Position numbers and translations under genes: made by a program | Shown here: piece after piece, positions 26,892-37,456 of the stretch | Numbering within the stretch: position 1 is the stretch's first letter | Layout: each line of letters opens with the position of its first letter | Source: Mesorhizobium sp. NFR06 | Lineage (GTDB): Bacteria; Pseudomonadota; Alphaproteobacteria; Rhizobiales; Rhizobiaceae | Length of the DNA stretch: 64,000 nt | Direction of reading: 5' to 3' | Assembly (NCBI RefSeq): GCF_900115245.1 | Contig: NZ_FOVT01000002.1 | Coordinates: 315,005-379,004 of the forward strand | The notes under the pieces: model-generated | Databases searched by the model: none | What the model saw: only the letters and a program-made list of their open reading frames with translations | Told to the model about the DNA's origin: nothing

Positions 26892-29800
26892 TCAGAGTCT
26901 CGCCGGCCGCCTCAGGTCAAGGGTCATGGGGAACTCTTCAGAAGCTTCTTCGTCACGCGGCACGTAGCCGCCCGGCGTATGGCCGCGCGGTTCGAACCGG
27001 GCAAGCCGCCGCGCCTCGGCCTCGTTGCCGTTGACCGGGAACGTGTCGTAGTTGCGGCCGCCCGGATGCGCGACATGGTAGACGCAGCCGCCGACCGACC
27101 GGCCCGACCAGCGGTCATAGATGTCGAACACCAGCGGCGTGTTGACCGGCAGCGCCGGATGCAGGCCGGAAGCCGGCTGCCAGGCCTTGAAACGTACCCC
27201 GGCCACCGCGACCTCGCGATTGTCGGTGACTTTCATCGGCACGATGCGGCCGTTGCACACGATGGCGTGACGCTCTGGATTGAGGCCTTCGGTCCTCACT
27301 TGCAGCCGCTCGACTGAAGAGTCCACAAAGCGGACGGTGCCGCCGATGGCGCCCTGCTCGCCCATCACATGCCAGGGCTCCAGCGCCTGCCTCAATTCCA
27401 GCTTGACGCCGGCATGCTGCACCTCGCCGCAGAAGGGAAAGCGGAATTCGAGCTGCGCGGCAAACCATTCGGGGCGGAAGTCGAAACCGTTGAGCTTCAG
27501 GTCCTCCAGCACGTCGAGGAAATCCGCCCAGACATGATGCGGCAGCATGAAACGGTCGTGCAGCGAGGTGCCCCAGCGCACGAAACGGCCGTCGAGCGGG
27601 TTCTTCCAGGCGCGGGCGATGATCGCGCGCACCAGCAATTGCTGGGCGAGCGACATGCGCGCATTGGGCGGCATCTCGAAACCGCGGAACTCGACCAGCC
27701 CCAGCCGGCCGGTCGGACCGTCCGGCGAGAATAATTTGTCGATGCAGATTTCCGAGCGGTGCGTGTTACCGGTCACGTCGGTGAGCAGGTTGCGGAACAG
27801 CCGGTCGACCAGCCACGGCAAGGGCGCAGGGCCGTTGTCGGGATGCGGCACCTGCGCCAGCGCGATCGAGAGCTCATAGAGGAAATCGTGACGCGCCTCG
27901 TCGATGCGCGGCGCCTGGCTGGTCGGGCCGATGAACAGGCCGGAAAACAGGTAGGACAGCGAGGGATGCCGTTGCCATTGCAGCACCAGACTCTTCAGGA
28001 GATCCGGCCGGCGCAGGAACGGGCTGTCGCTCGGCGTCGCGCCGCCGACCACGACATGGTTTCCGCCGCCGGTGCCGGTGTGGCGGCCGTCGATCATGAA
28101 CTTGTCCGTGCCGAGCCGCGATTGCCTTGCTTCCTCGTAGATCGCGGTGGTTGTCGCGACGCAGTCCTGCCAGTTGGCGGCCGGATGGATGTTCACCTCG
28201 ATGACGCCGGGATCCGGCGCCACGCGGATCACGTTGAGGCGCGGATCGTGCGGCGGAGCATAGCCCTCGATATGCACCGGCAGGCCGATGGTCTTTGCAG
28301 CGTTCTCCGCTGCCGCCACCAGTTCGAGATAGTCCTCCAGCGCCTCGACCGGCGGCATGAACACGCAGAGCCGGCCGTCGCGCGGCTCGACCGAAAGCGC
28401 GGTACGCACCGCGCCGCCAATCTCGGTGATCTCCTGCTCGACTCGGTCCTGCTGGCCGGTCGTGGCGGTGAAGGACACTGCCTGCTGGCGGCGCGCCATT
28501 TCGTCGGCGCCCTCGAGTTCGGCCGGCGAAGCTTCGGGCAAAATCGCCTCGCGCGGCGGCAGCGGACCGCGCGGCACGGATGGATCGACCGGCACGATGT
28601 AAGGGAACTGCGCCGGCGGCACGTAGGGCAGCGTGCCGAGCGGCAGGCGGTAGCCGACCGGTGAATCCCCCGGCACCAGGAACAGGCGCCCGCGCCTGGT
28701 CTTCCATTTCTCCGAACGCCAGCGGTGTCCCGCGGCCTCGCTGTTCCAACGCTGCACCGGCAGCACATAGCCCGACGGCTTGGTCAGGCCGCGCTCGAAG
28801 ACGCGCGCCATGCGGCTGCGCTCTTCCGGGTCCTCAAGTTTCGAATTGGAGGGATCGACATTGTCCGGCAGCTTGCCTTCCTTGAGCAGCCACTCGCCTG
28901 GATCCTCATAGGCCTCGCTGACCATCGCCTTGTCGATGCCGAGCTCGCCTGCGATTGCCGTGAGCAGGCTTTCGGCCTGCTCCGCTCCGACCGGGATCGT
29001 GCTTTTTTCGCGCGCGATCAGCGACGGGTCGCGCCACACCGGCTCGCCATCGGTTCGCCAATAGAGCGAGAAGGTCCAGCGCGGCAGGCTCTCGCCCGGA
29101 TACCATTTGCCCTGACCGTAGTGGAGAAAACCGCCCGGCGCAAAACGCTCGCGCAGCCGGCGGATCAGTTCGTCGGCCTTGCCGCGCTTGGTCGGGCCGA
29201 CGGCCGCCGTGTTCCATTCGGCGGACTCGAAATCGTCGATCGAAACGAAGGTAGGCTCGCCGCCCATGGTGAGGCGCACGTCGCCGTCTCTCAGCGCCGC
29301 GTCGACCTTTTCGCCCAGCGCATCGAGCGCTTCCCAGCTTTCGTCCGAAAACGGCTTGGTGATGCGCGGATGCTCGGCGATGCGGTCGACCCGCATGTCG
29401 AAGCCGAAATCGACATTGGCGAAGCTCGCCATGCCGGAGATCGGCGCCGCATTGCGGAAATGCGGCGTTGCCGCCAGCGGCACATGGCTCTCGCCGGTGA
29501 GCAGGCCGGAAGTCGGGTCGAAACCGATCCAGCCGGCGCCCGGAATATAGACCTCGCACCAGGCATGCAGGTCGGTGAAGTCGACCGCGGTTCCCGGCGG
29601 TCCGTCGAGCGCCACCAGGTCGGGCTTGAGCTGGATCAGATAGCCGGAGACGAAGCGGGCGGCGATGCCGAGATTCCTGAGGATCTGCACCAGCAGCCAG
29701 CTTGAATCCCGGCACGAGCCCTTGGCCGCGGCCAGCGTCTCTTCCGGTGAGAAGACGCCTGTCTCCATGCGCACGATGTAGGCGATCTCGCGCTGGAGGC

Positions 29801-30251
29801 GGGCATTGAGATCGACGAGGAAATCGACGGTATTCCTCGGGCTGTGGTCGATCGTCGCCAGGAAAGCCGACAACAGCGGACCGGCCGGTTCCGGCGTGCG
29901 GTAGATGGCGAGATCGTCCCTGATCTCTTCCGGATATTCGAACGGAAACGTCTCAGCCGCCGGCTCGACGAAGAAGTCGAACGGATTGTAGACCGTCATG
30001 TCGGCAACGAGGTCGACTTCGATCCTCAATTCGCGCACCGGCTCCGGGAAGACGAAGCGGGCTAGGAAGTTGCCGTAGGGGTCCTGCTGCAGATTGACGA
30101 AGTGGTTCTTCGGCTCGACCTTCAGCGAATGGCTGAGCACCTTGGTGCGCGAATGCGGCGCCGGCTGCAGCCTGATGACCTGGGGACCAAGCACCACCGG
30201 CCGGTCGTATTTGTAATGGGTCAGGTGATGGACGGCTGCCAGAATTGCCAT
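26892..30251 (-). CDS. transglutaminase-like protein with DUF2126 domain
   Basis: Large protein of 1119 aa, first gene of the three-gene unit. Residues 1-300 are a transglutaminase-like module with Cys180 in KGSCRDSSW, His229 in DLHAWCEV and Asp245 in IGFDPTSG, so the triad is complete. The remaining ~800 residues are DUF2126, with conserved stretches around [26 protein letters not shown] and FRGFEMPP; the last resembles glutamine-synthetase/amidoligase-type sequences (COOH-NH2 ligase-like), suggesting amide-bond formation as well as cleavage. GGGGA precedes the ATG. No signal peptide, so it acts in the cytoplasm. Together with the ATP-grasp/alpha-E fusion and second transglutaminase it is likely to make or trim a peptide of unknown identity. 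Confidence 0.9.
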   Translation of the reverse strand: MAILAAVHHLTHYKYDRPVVLGPQVIRLQPAPHSRTKVLSHSLKVEPKNHFVNLQQDPYGNFLARFVFPEPVRELRIEVDLVADMTVYNPFDFFVEPAAETFPFEYPEEIRDDLAIYRTPEPAGPLLSAFLATIDHSPRNTVDFLVDLNARLQREIAYIVRMETGVFSPEETLAAAKGSCRDSSWLLVQILRNLGIAARFVSGYLIQLKPDLVALDGPPGTAVDFTDLHAWCEVYIPGAGWIGFDPTSGLLTGESHVPLAATPHFRNAAPISGMASFANVDFGFDMRVDRIAEHPRITKPFSDESWEALDALGEKVDAALRDGDVRLTMGGEPTFVSIDDFESAEWNTAAVGPTKRGKADELIRRLRERFAPGGFLHYGQGKWYPGESLPRWTFSLYWRTDGEPVWRDPSLIAREKSTIPVGAEQAESLLTAIAGELGIDKAMVSEAYEDPGEWLLKEGKLPDNVDPSNSKLEDPEERSRMARVFERGLTKPSGYVLPVQRWNSEAAGHRWRSEKWKTRRGRLFLVPGDSPVGYRLPLGTLPYVPPAQFPYIVPVDPSVPRGPLPPREAILPEASPAELEGADEMARRQQAVSFTATTGQQDRVEQEITEIGGAVRTALSVEPRDGRLCVFMPPVEALEDYLELVAAAENAAKTIGLPVHIEGYAPPHDPRLNVIRVAPDPGVIEVNIHPAANWQDCVATTTAIYEEARQSRLGTDKFMIDGRHTGTGGGNHVVVGGATPSDSPFLRRPDLLKSLVLQWQRHPSLSYLFSGLFIGPTSQAPRIDEARHDFLYELSIALAQVPHPDNGPAPLPWLVDRLFRNLLTDVTGNTHRSEICIDKLFSPDGPTGRLGLVEFRGFEMPPNARMSLAQQLLVRAIIARAWKNPLDGRFVRWGTSLHDRFMLPHHVWADFLDVLEDLKLNGFDFRPEWFAAQLEFRFPFCGEVQHAGVKLELRQALEPWHVMGEQGAIGGTVRFVDSSVERLQVRTEGLNPERHAIVCNGRIVPMKVTDNREVAVAGVRFKAWQPASGLHPALPVNTPLVFDIYDRWSGRSVGGCVYHVAHPGGRNYDTFPVNGNEAEARRLARFEPRGHTPGGYVPRDEEASEEFPMTLDLRRPARL

Positions 30252-30355
30252 GGGTCCCCGGAGAATGGCGTTTTACCGCCAGACCCTGACACAAGTCCTG
30301 GGCATTCTCCAAGCAGAGATGTTGCGCTGCACCTAATTTAAGCAGCATTGCCGCC

Positions 30356-31552
30356 TTAGAAAAACGCCTGGATCCCTGTCTGCGCCCTTCCGAGGATCAG
30401 CGCATGCACGTCATGCGTGCCCTCATAGGTGTTGACCGTCTCAAGGTTCTGCGCGTGGCGCATGACGTGGTAGCCGATCTGGATGCCGTTGCCGCCATGC
30501 ATGTCGCGGGCGTGGCGGGCGATGTCGAGCGCCTTGCCGCAATTGTTGCGCTTGACGATGGAAATCATCTCCGGCGCCATCTTGCCTTCGTCCATCAGCC
30601 GGCCGACGCGCAAGCTACCCTGCAGGCCGAGCGCGATTTCGGTCTGCATGTCGGCGAGCTTCTTCTGGAACAGCTGCGTGCCGGCGAGCGGCTTGCCGAA
30701 CTGCTTGCGGTCGAGGCCATATTGCCGCGCCCGGTGCCAGCAATCCTCGGCGGCGCCCATCGCGCCCCAGGAAATGCCGTAGCGCGCGCGATTGAGGCAG
30801 CCGAACGGGCCGCCGAGGCCCCTGGCGTTGGGCAGCAGCGCGTCTTCGCCGACCTCGACGCCTTCCAGCACCACCTCGCCGGTAATTGACGCCCGCAGCG
30901 ACAACTTGCCGCCGATCTTCGGTGCCGACAGCCCCTTCATGCCCTTTTCCAGCACGAAGCCACGGATCTCGTCCTTGCCGTTGTCGCCCTTGAGCTTCGC
31001 CCACACGACGAAGACATCGGCGATCGGCGCATTGGAGATCCACATCTTGGAGCCGGAGAGCCTGTAGCCGCTCGCGGTCTTCTCGGCACGCGTCTTCATG
31101 CCACCCGGGTCGGAACCGGCATCCGGCTCGGTGAGGCCGAAGCAGCCGATCCACTCGCCCGAGGCAAGTTTCGGCAGGTATTTCTTACGCTGCGCTTCCG
31201 AGCCATAGACATGGATGGGGTACATGACCAGCGACGACTGCACGCTCATCATCGACCGATAGCCGGAATCGATGCGCTCGACCTCGCGCGCCACCAGGCC
31301 ATAGGTGACGTAGTTGGCGCCGAGCCCGCCATATTCTTCCGGAATGGTGATGCCGAGCAGGCCCGCCTCGCCCATCTCGCGGAAGATCGACGGATCGGTC
31401 TTCTCCTCGGCATAGGCTTCCTCGATACGTGGCGCCAGCTTGTCGGCAGCGAATGCCGCCGCGCCGTCGCGCACCATGCGCTCATCCTCGGAAAGCTGGT
31501 CCTCGATCAGGAAAGGATCGTTCCAGACGAAAGCATTTTTCTCGGCGGCCAT
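30356..31552 (-). CDS. gcdH: glutaryl-CoA dehydrogenase
   Basis: FAD-dependent acyl-CoA dehydrogenase, 398 aa, that oxidises and decarboxylates glutaryl-CoA to crotonyl-CoA in lysine, tryptophan and hydroxylysine breakdown. The catalytic base is Glu377 in [15 protein letters not shown]; the substrate-recognition Arg region and [17 protein letters not shown] match the glutaryl-CoA subgroup rather than ordinary short-chain enzymes. The ATG at 31552 gives the usual N-terminus [16 protein letters not shown]. Divergent from a LysR-type regulator, the usual arrangement of gcdH in alpha- and betaproteobacteria, so glutarate or glutaryl-CoA is the likely inducer. The 102-bp gap holds a tandem GCATCAA repeat and a CAAATTTG palindrome. 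Confidence 0.92.
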   Translation of the reverse strand: MAAEKNAFVWNDPFLIEDQLSEDERMVRDGAAAFAADKLAPRIEEAYAEEKTDPSIFREMGEAGLLGITIPEEYGGLGANYVTYGLVAREVERIDSGYRSMMSVQSSLVMYPIHVYGSEAQRKKYLPKLASGEWIGCFGLTEPDAGSDPGGMKTRAEKTASGYRLSGSKMWISNAPIADVFVVWAKLKGDNGKDEIRGFVLEKGMKGLSAPKIGGKLSLRASITGEVVLEGVEVGEDALLPNARGLGGPFGCLNRARYGISWGAMGAAEDCWHRARQYGLDRKQFGKPLAGTQLFQKKLADMQTEIALGLQGSLRVGRLMDEGKMAPEMISIVKRNNCGKALDIARHARDMHGGNGIQIGYHVMRHAQNLETVNTYEGTHDVHALILGRAQTGIQAFF

Positions 31553-31614
31553 GGCCTTGGGCTCCCAGTTTTTGGTGTGCCCGGCTTATCCGCCTCCGCA
31601 AGTGAAAAATCAAA

Positions 31615-31635
31615 CAAATTTGCATCAAGCATCAA
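31615..31635. promoter_or_regulatory. candidate LysR operator in gcdH/lysR gap
   Basis: CAAATTTG palindrome (31615-31622) directly followed by two tandem copies of GCATCAA (31622-31635) in the 102-bp divergent gap. Likely part of the LysR binding site controlling gcdH; no experimental site is known to me. Confidence 0.4.
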
Positions 31636-31654
31636 TGAGCGTTAGTAATTGATC

Positions 31655-32566
31655 ATGAACCTCCAGCGCCGTCTCCTGCCGAACACCGCGGCCCTCGCCG
31701 CCTTTGAGGCGGTTGCGCGTCTCGGCTCCTTCACCGCGGCCGCCCGCGAGCTCGATCTGACGCAAGGCGCCGTCAGTCGGCAAATCAGCCTGCTGGAAGA
31801 CCAGTTCGGCCGCCGGCTGTTCGAGCGCGATAGCCGCAATGTCCGCTTGTCCGCGGCAGGCGAGATCTATGCCGAAGCGGTGCGCTCGGCGCTCGGCCAG
31901 TTACGCGACGCAGCGCTTGGATTGATGAGCAATCGGCATAGCGGCGTTCTCAATCTTGCCATCCTGCCGACCTTCGGCACGCGCTGGCTGATGCCGCTGA
32001 TCCCGGATTTCGTCGCCGGGCACCCGGACATCACCATCAACTTCGCCACCCGCATCGGCCGTTTCGACTTTGCCCGCGAACGGCTGGACGCCGCCATCCA
32101 TCACGGCATGCCCGACTGGCCGGACGCCGACTGCACGCTTTTGATGCGCGAAACCGTGATGCCGGTGGTTTCGCCGCAATTCCTGGCCACCCACGACATC
32201 GCCGCGCCTGCCGATATCAGCCGCCTGCCGCTGCTGCACATGGCGACGCGTCCCGGCGCCTGGAGCGAATGGTTCAAGGAGCAAGGTCTGAGCGCGCCGA
32301 CCGGCCCCGGCATGCAATTCGAGCAGTTCGGCACCGTCGCACAGGCCTGCATGGCGGGGCTCGGCGTGGCGCTGCTGCCGGAAATCCTGATTGCCGGAGA
32401 ATTGCAGCGCGGCCAGCTGCTGCCGGCACCCGGCCAACCGATGCAGAGCCGCAGCGCCTATTATCTGGTCGTGCCGCATGACAAGCGAGGCCACATGCCA
32501 GTGGCCAGTTTTCGCGACTGGCTGTTGGGTCAGATCGGCAAGGAGCCGGCTGTCCTGGCGTGGTAG
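31655..32566 (+). CDS. LysR-family transcriptional regulator (GcvA-like)
   Basis: LysR-type activator/repressor, 303 aa. The winged helix covers residues 1-60 (NTAALAAFEAVARLGSFTAAA, HTH around LTQGAVSRQISLLEDQ), followed by a two-lobed co-inducer domain to the end. The ATG at 31655 is preferred to a TTG two codons earlier. Divergent from glutaryl-CoA dehydrogenase, so it probably senses glutarate, glutaryl-CoA or a related acid and controls gcdH. The HTH sequence resembles GcvA-type regulators, which are commonly found next to gcdH. Its stop codon abuts the stop of the convergent tex gene (TAGCTA), with no room for a terminator. Confidence 0.9.
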   Translation: MNLQRRLLPNTAALAAFEAVARLGSFTAAARELDLTQGAVSRQISLLEDQFGRRLFERDSRNVRLSAAGEIYAEAVRSALGQLRDAALGLMSNRHSGVLNLAILPTFGTRWLMPLIPDFVAGHPDITINFATRIGRFDFARERLDAAIHHGMPDWPDADCTLLMRETVMPVVSPQFLATHDIAAPADISRLPLLHMATRPGAWSEWFKEQGLSAPTGPGMQFEQFGTVAQACMAGLGVALLPEILIAGELQRGQLLPAPGQPMQSRSAYYLVVPHDKRGHMPVASFRDWLLGQIGKEPAVLAW

Positions 32567-34906
32567 CTATTTGCGCTTCATCGCCTCGGCGAGCGCCGCG
32601 CCGAACGCGCCTTGTGAGGGCCTTTCCGGCTGACGCTGCAGCACCGGCGAGCGCGGCGCCGGCTTGCCGCTGTCACGCGGGCCACCACGAGGCGCCCCAC
32701 CCTCGCCGCCATCCTTGCGCATAGAAAGCCCGATGCGCTTGCGCTTGATGTCGACATCGACGACCCGCACCTTCACCACATCGCCCGCCTTCACCACCTC
32801 ATGCGCGTCCTTGATGAAGCGGTCGGCCAGTTGCGAGACATGCACCAGCCCGTCCTGGTGCACGCCGATATCGACGAACGCGCCGAAGGCCGCGACATTG
32901 GTGACGGTGCCCTCGAGAAGCATGCCGGGCTTCAGGTCCTTGATGTCGTCGACGCCGTCGGCAAAGGTCGCGGTCTTGAAGCCGGGGCGCGGGTCGCGTC
33001 CAGGCTTTTCCAGCTCGGCGATGATGTCGCGCACCGTCGGCAGGCCGAAGCGCTCGTCGACGAAGACGCGTGGGTCGAGCGCCTTGAGCGCGGCGCTGTC
33101 GCCCATGAGCGAACGCACGTCACGCCCGCAAGCGGCGACGATCTTCTTGGCGACGCCATAGGCTTCCGGATGCACCGCAGAGGCATCGAGCGGCTCGGAA
33201 CCGTTGGGGATGCGCAGGAAGCCGGCGCATTGCTCGAAGGCGCGTGGCCCGAGACGAGCCACTTTGAGCAGGTCCCGGCGACTGGCGAAAGGCCCACTGG
33301 CGTCGCGATGCGTGACAATTGCCTCGGCGAGCGATGGCCCAAGTCCCGACACACGCGCCAAGAGTGGGGCGGATGCCGTGTTGAGATCGACGCCGACGGC
33401 GTTGACCGCATCTTCCACCACCGCTTCCAGCGAGCGGCCGAGCCGATACTGATCGACATCGTGCTGGTACTGGCCGACGCCGATCGACTTCGGCTCGATC
33501 TTGACCAGCTCGGCCAGCGGGTCCTGCAGGCGTCTCGCGATCGATACCGCGCCGCGCAGCGAAACATCCAGGCCCGGGAACTCTGCCGCCGCGGTCGCCG
33601 AAGCCGAATAGACCGAAGCGCCCGCTTCGCTGACGATCACCTTGAGCGGCTTCGGCCCGGAGCCTGCCGGCAGCTCCGACAGCATGTCGGCCACGAGTTT
33701 CTCGGTCTCGCGGCTGCCGGTGCCGTTGCCGATCGAGATCAGCTCGACCTTGTGCTGGCGGATGAGTGCGGCAAGTTCCGTCTGGGTGCCGCGCACATCG
33801 TTCCTCGGCGGGAACGGATAGACGGTCGTCGTCGCCACCAGCTTGCCGGTCCCGTCGACCACCGCAACCTTGACCCCGGTGCGAATGCCGGGGTCGAGCC
33901 CCATTGTCGGCCGCGAGCCGGCGGGTGCCGCAAGCAACAGATCCTTCAGGTTGCGGGCAAAGACGTGGATCGCTTCGTCCTCGGCCCGCTCGCGCAGGTC
34001 GCGCATCAGATCGAGCGTGAGGTGCAGCGACAGTTTTATCCGCCAGGTCCAGCCGGCGACTTCCATCAGCCATTTGTCGCCCGGCAGATTGCCGCCGATC
34101 GCATAGGCGTTGGCGATCATGCGCTCGACCGGTTTCACCGGCGATTGATCGACCGGTTTCACCGGCGATTGATCGTCGGCATCGACCTCGATGTCGAGCG
34201 ACAGCACCTCCTCGTTGCGACCGCGCAGCATGGCCAGGGCACGGTGGCTTGGCACATTCGCCCAGCGCTCGACATGGTCGAAATAGTCGGAGAATTTCGC
34301 GCCGGTCTCCTGCTTGCCGTCGACGACCTTGGCGCGCAGGAAGGCGCGTTCCTTCATATAAGCGCGCAGCTTGCCGACAAGGTCGGCATTCTCGGCAAAC
34401 TGCTCCGACAGGATGTCGCGCGCGCCTTCGAGCGCCGCCTTGGCGTCGGCCACCTCTTGCGTGACATAGGCCATCGCGAGCTCCGCCGGCACCGCCGACC
34501 GGTCGGCCAGGATTGCCTCGGCCAGAGGCCCCAGCCCGCGCTCCCTGGCGATCTCGGCTTTGGTGCGGCGCTTCGGCTTGTAGGGCAGGTAGATATCCTC
34601 GAGTTCGGCCTTGGTGCCTGCCGCCGCGATCTTGGCCTCTAGTTCCTCGGTCAGCTTGCCCTGCTCGCGGATCGAGCCAAGGATCGTCTCGCGCCGCGCG
34701 TCGAGCTCGCGCAGATAGGCGAGCCGCTCGGAAAGGTCGCGCAACTGCGTGTCGTCGAGCCCGCCGGTGACTTCCTTGCGGTAGCGCGCCACGAACGGAA
34801 CCGTCGCACCCTCGTCGAGCAACCCGATCGCCGCGGCCGCCTGCTCCGGCCGCGAACCGATCTCGGCCGCGATGATTGCTGCAATGCGCTTGATGTCCGG
34901 TGCCAT
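32567..34906 (-). CDS. tex: Tex family RNA-binding transcription accessory protein
   Basis: Tex/YhgF protein, 779 aa; a cytoplasmic nucleic-acid-binding factor linked to transcription. Order of domains: N-terminal helical region (residues 1-200), YqgF/RNase H-like domain (about 330-460, with [16 protein letters not shown]), helix-hairpin-helix repeats (about 495-570, [15 protein letters not shown]) and a C-terminal S1 domain (about 650-720, [21 protein letters not shown]). A perfect 24-bp tandem duplication at 34127-34174 adds DQSPVKPV in duplicate near residue 250, between the N-terminal region and the RNase H-like domain. AGGAA precedes the ATG. Convergent with the LysR gene, stop codons touching. 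Confidence 0.95.
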   Translation of the reverse strand: MAPDIKRIAAIIAAEIGSRPEQAAAAIGLLDEGATVPFVARYRKEVTGGLDDTQLRDLSERLAYLRELDARRETILGSIREQGKLTEELEAKIAAAGTKAELEDIYLPYKPKRRTKAEIARERGLGPLAEAILADRSAVPAELAMAYVTQEVADAKAALEGARDILSEQFAENADLVGKLRAYMKERAFLRAKVVDGKQETGAKFSDYFDHVERWANVPSHRALAMLRGRNEEVLSLDIEVDADDQSPVKPVDQSPVKPVERMIANAYAIGGNLPGDKWLMEVAGWTWRIKLSLHLTLDLMRDLRERAEDEAIHVFARNLKDLLLAAPAGSRPTMGLDPGIRTGVKVAVVDGTGKLVATTTVYPFPPRNDVRGTQTELAALIRQHKVELISIGNGTGSRETEKLVADMLSELPAGSGPKPLKVIVSEAGASVYSASATAAAEFPGLDVSLRGAVSIARRLQDPLAELVKIEPKSIGVGQYQHDVDQYRLGRSLEAVVEDAVNAVGVDLNTASAPLLARVSGLGPSLAEAIVTHRDASGPFASRRDLLKVARLGPRAFEQCAGFLRIPNGSEPLDASAVHPEAYGVAKKIVAACGRDVRSLMGDSAALKALDPRVFVDERFGLPTVRDIIAELEKPGRDPRPGFKTATFADGVDDIKDLKPGMLLEGTVTNVAAFGAFVDIGVHQDGLVHVSQLADRFIKDAHEVVKAGDVVKVRVVDVDIKRKRIGLSMRKDGGEGGAPRGGPRDSGKPAPRSPVLQRQPERPSQGAFGAALAEAMKRK
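34127..34174. repeat. 24-bp in-frame tandem duplication within tex
   Basis: GACCGGTTTCACCGGCGATT followed by GATC occurs twice in perfect tandem (34127-34150, 34151-34174). On the coding strand it gives two copies of the octapeptide DQSPVKPV. The identity of the copies points to a recent slippage or duplication event. Confidence 0.85.
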
Positions 34907-35028
34907 GCTCGTTCCTGCCGTAAAGAGCGGCGACCATAGGCCGGGACAGCGGCTCCGCCAACCGCGCCGGTTTCACTCGGCGTTGAAGGTCCACAGAAAA
35001 CAGCCGCCAGGACGAGCTCCGGGTCGGC

Positions 35029-36207
35029 TCAGACCATCCGGCTCAACGCCTCCAAGAACACCACGATATCCACGTCCAGCTTGTCGTCCACCGGTTCCGG
35101 CTGCGACGACATCTTGGCGATGACCACTTCCGTCTTCGGGTTGACGTAGAGCCATTGGCCGTGGATGCCGATGCCGCAGAAGGCGCCGCTGTCGTGGCCG
35201 GTCTGGTACCATTTGTTGCGGTAGCGCCCGTTCGGGAACAGGAACACCATCGTGCCGCGCTGCCAGGCCTCATGGCTGCCGCCGGTGGCGACCGTGTCGC
35301 GGACCCAGGCTTCCGGCACGATGCGGCGGCCATTGGCCGTGCCGCCCTGCCGCATCATCTCGCCGATGCGGGCAAGGTCGCGCGGCGTCATCGACATGCC
35401 GCCGGCGGTGCGCGCCGTGCCTTCCATATCGACCGTCACCGACATCTCACTCGCAGCACCCAGCGGCAGCCACAGTTTTTCGCCGAGCAATTCGCTAACC
35501 CGCTTGCCGGATGCGCGCTCGACCAGGATGCCCAACATGTCGGAATTCGGTGAACGGTAACGGTAGGTCTCGCCGTGCGATTCGGCGAGGCGCTGCAGCG
35601 TCAGCAGAAACGTCGTAAGGCTTTCCGACCCGCCGCCGGGATTCCACAGCGTCGCCCGGCGGTAGCGGGCGAAGGCGCTTTCCGGATCGAGATAGGCTTC
35701 CTCGAAATCGAGGCTCACCGTCATGTCGAGCACGTTACGCACGCTCGCGTCGCCATAAGCCGAGCCCGTGGCTTCGGGAATGTATTTTGTCACCGGCGCG
35801 CTGGGGTCGAATATCGCCTCGCCTTCCAGTATGCCGGCGAGGATCGCCGTCACCGACTTGCTGATCGAAAAGATGATGTGCCGGGCGCCGAACGGCATAT
35901 GCGGCGCCGACCAGTCACCGGCCGGCTTGCCGGCCTTCAGGATCGTCAGTGCGTCCGTTTCGGAGCGCTTCAGGAAGCTTTCGACGGTTTCACTGCCGCT
36001 GGCGAGCGCTATCTTTTCCTCGAGCAATGCGCCGAGAGATTTCGCCTGCTCCTCGCCGCCGGGCGCCGCCGCGACATGCGCGCTCGGCACCAGCTCGCCG
36101 ACATTCTGGAAAGACCATCGGTTGAACGGCGCCAGGCGCCAGGTATCGAGACGCACATCCTTGCGGGCAAAGCCGTATTGGGTCTCGAACGCGGTTTTGC
36201 CGGTCAT
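35029..36207 (-). CDS. NylB-like serine amidohydrolase (beta-lactamase/esterase fold)
   Basis: Serine hydrolase of the class C beta-lactamase/DD-peptidase fold, 392 aa. The nucleophile motif SxxK is Ser114-Lys117 (SISK), and Tyr217 in RYRSPNSD matches the catalytic Tyr of this fold. The segments NRWSFQNVGELVPSA, GGSHEAW and GIGIHGQWLYVNP are strikingly close to the 6-aminohexanoate-dimer hydrolase (NylB) family, which has 392 residues too. It probably hydrolyses a linear amide or ester. It is the last gene of a unit with a second NylB-like gene 30 bp upstream and a polyamine-type ABC importer. No signal peptide, so it acts on imported substrate. CGGGAGAG precedes the ATG. The substrate is an inference. 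Confidence 0.82.
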   Translation of the reverse strand: MTGKTAFETQYGFARKDVRLDTWRLAPFNRWSFQNVGELVPSAHVAAAPGGEEQAKSLGALLEEKIALASGSETVESFLKRSETDALTILKAGKPAGDWSAPHMPFGARHIIFSISKSVTAILAGILEGEAIFDPSAPVTKYIPEATGSAYGDASVRNVLDMTVSLDFEEAYLDPESAFARYRRATLWNPGGGSESLTTFLLTLQRLAESHGETYRYRSPNSDMLGILVERASGKRVSELLGEKLWLPLGAASEMSVTVDMEGTARTAGGMSMTPRDLARIGEMMRQGGTANGRRIVPEAWVRDTVATGGSHEAWQRGTMVFLFPNGRYRNKWYQTGHDSGAFCGIGIHGQWLYVNPKTEVVIAKMSSQPEPVDDKLDVDIVVFLEALSRMV

Positions 36208-36237
36208 GATACTCTCCCGGTGTCTGTCTTGAGGTTT

Positions 36238-37434
36238 TCAGGCCAGCGCGGCGGCAATGGCATGCACGGCCTTCTGCGTCGCCACCGAATAGGCGGAGTT
36301 GAGGAAATCTGGATAGGTCGAGAGCTTGACCACGACCATCCTGTGCTCCCAGCTCATATGGATCATCTGGCCGAACACGCCGCGGCACATCAGCGAGCGT
36401 GAGCGCGAATCCTCGATCCAGAACTGGTTGCGATAGCTGCCGTCCGGGAGGCTCGGGCTGAAATTCGGCCCGTGCCTGCCGGTGCGCGTCGCCTCGATCC
36501 AGTCGGCCGGGATCACCCCGCCGCCATTGTCGAGGATCAATTGCCCGAAGCGGCCATAGTCGCGCAGCGTCGCGTTGAAGCCGCCATCGGCCAACGCATA
36601 GCCGGCGCTGTCGACGGTGAAGCAGGCGCTTTCGTCGGCGCCGAGCTTTTGCCAGAGCTCTTCGGAGACAAGTTGCGCCAGGCGCTTGCCGCTCGCCCGT
36701 TCCATGATGAAGGCGAGCACGTCGGTCTCGATCGAGCGGTATTCGAAAGCCTCGCCATGCGGGCGCACCTTGTCCTTCAGCCGCAGGATTAGCTCGAACA
36801 GATGCGACGGCCACGCAAAGTCCGGATCGCTGCCCGGCGGGATCGGCTTCCAGCCGGTCGCGACATCGACCTGGCCGATCTCGGAATAACGATCGGTGTA
36901 TTCTTCGGAGAAGCGCACGCCCGTCGTCATGTCGAGCACGTGCTGCACGGTGGCGCCGGCCCAGCCGGTCTCGCCGAGTTCCGGCAAATAATCGGTGACC
37001 AGCTTTGCCGGATCGATCAGGCCACGCCCAACCAGGATGCCGCACACCGAGCCGGTGACCGATTTCGCCATCGACTGCGACAGATGCAGCGTGCGCTCGT
37101 CCATGCCGTTGAAATAGCGCTCATAGGCAACCTTGCCGTCCTTCAGAACCAGGAAGCCGTCGGCATAGGTTTCGTCGAGCAAGCCGGCAAGCGTCGTCGG
37201 CGCTCCGCTGCTGTCGACCACCGGCAGATCGTCGAGGTCGACCTCCGCGCGCTCGAGGCGATGGCGATGGCCGCTGCCGCGCCACACCTCGACCGTCGGC
37301 AGGAATTCGCGGATGTGCTGGAAGGCCCAGCGGTTCCAGGGCGGCCGGTCCCAATCGAGCCTCGGCGGGACCAGCTTCGGCGGCGAACCTTGCATGATCG
37401 GCGGCCGCGCGTCGGAGTTGCGGTACGATGTCAT
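36238..37434 (-). CDS. NylB-like serine amidohydrolase, paralogue
   Basis: Second serine hydrolase, 398 aa with the ATG at 37434 (GGGAGG upstream). SxxK is Ser121-Lys124 (SMAK) and Tyr232 in FEYRSIETD supplies the third catalytic residue. WNRWAFQHIREFLPTVEV and GVFGQMIHMS correspond to conserved NylB-family regions. It shares the family with its downstream neighbour but the two are well diverged, so not a recent duplication. It lacks a signal peptide. It follows the binding-protein gene by 65 bp, with a stem-loop in between, so it is likely transcribed with the importer at a lower level. Beta-lactam resistance is unlikely given the resemblance to amide hydrolases. Confidence 0.82.
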   Translation of the reverse strand: MTSYRNSDARPPIMQGSPPKLVPPRLDWDRPPWNRWAFQHIREFLPTVEVWRGSGHRHRLERAEVDLDDLPVVDSSGAPTTLAGLLDETYADGFLVLKDGKVAYERYFNGMDERTLHLSQSMAKSVTGSVCGILVGRGLIDPAKLVTDYLPELGETGWAGATVQHVLDMTTGVRFSEEYTDRYSEIGQVDVATGWKPIPPGSDPDFAWPSHLFELILRLKDKVRPHGEAFEYRSIETDVLAFIMERASGKRLAQLVSEELWQKLGADESACFTVDSAGYALADGGFNATLRDYGRFGQLILDNGGGVIPADWIEATRTGRHGPNFSPSLPDGSYRNQFWIEDSRSRSLMCRGVFGQMIHMSWEHRMVVVKLSTYPDFLNSAYSVATQKAVHAIAAALA

Positions 37435-37456
37435 CAAATCCTCCCTGGACACACGA

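Noticed and set aside
23715..27317. 1200-codon open frame on the plus strand opposite the transglutaminase and ATP-grasp genes
   Set aside because: It is antisense to well-supported genes with intact motifs and gives a His/Arg/Gln-rich protein without any domain; typical of high-GC shadow frames.
32801..34642. 613-codon open frame opposite tex
   Set aside because: Antisense to the confident Tex coding sequence; composition is not protein-like.
35029..37434. Beta-lactam resistance genes
   Set aside because: The SxxK serine hydrolases resemble NylB-type amide hydrolases, lack signal peptides and sit with an importer, so resistance is not supported.
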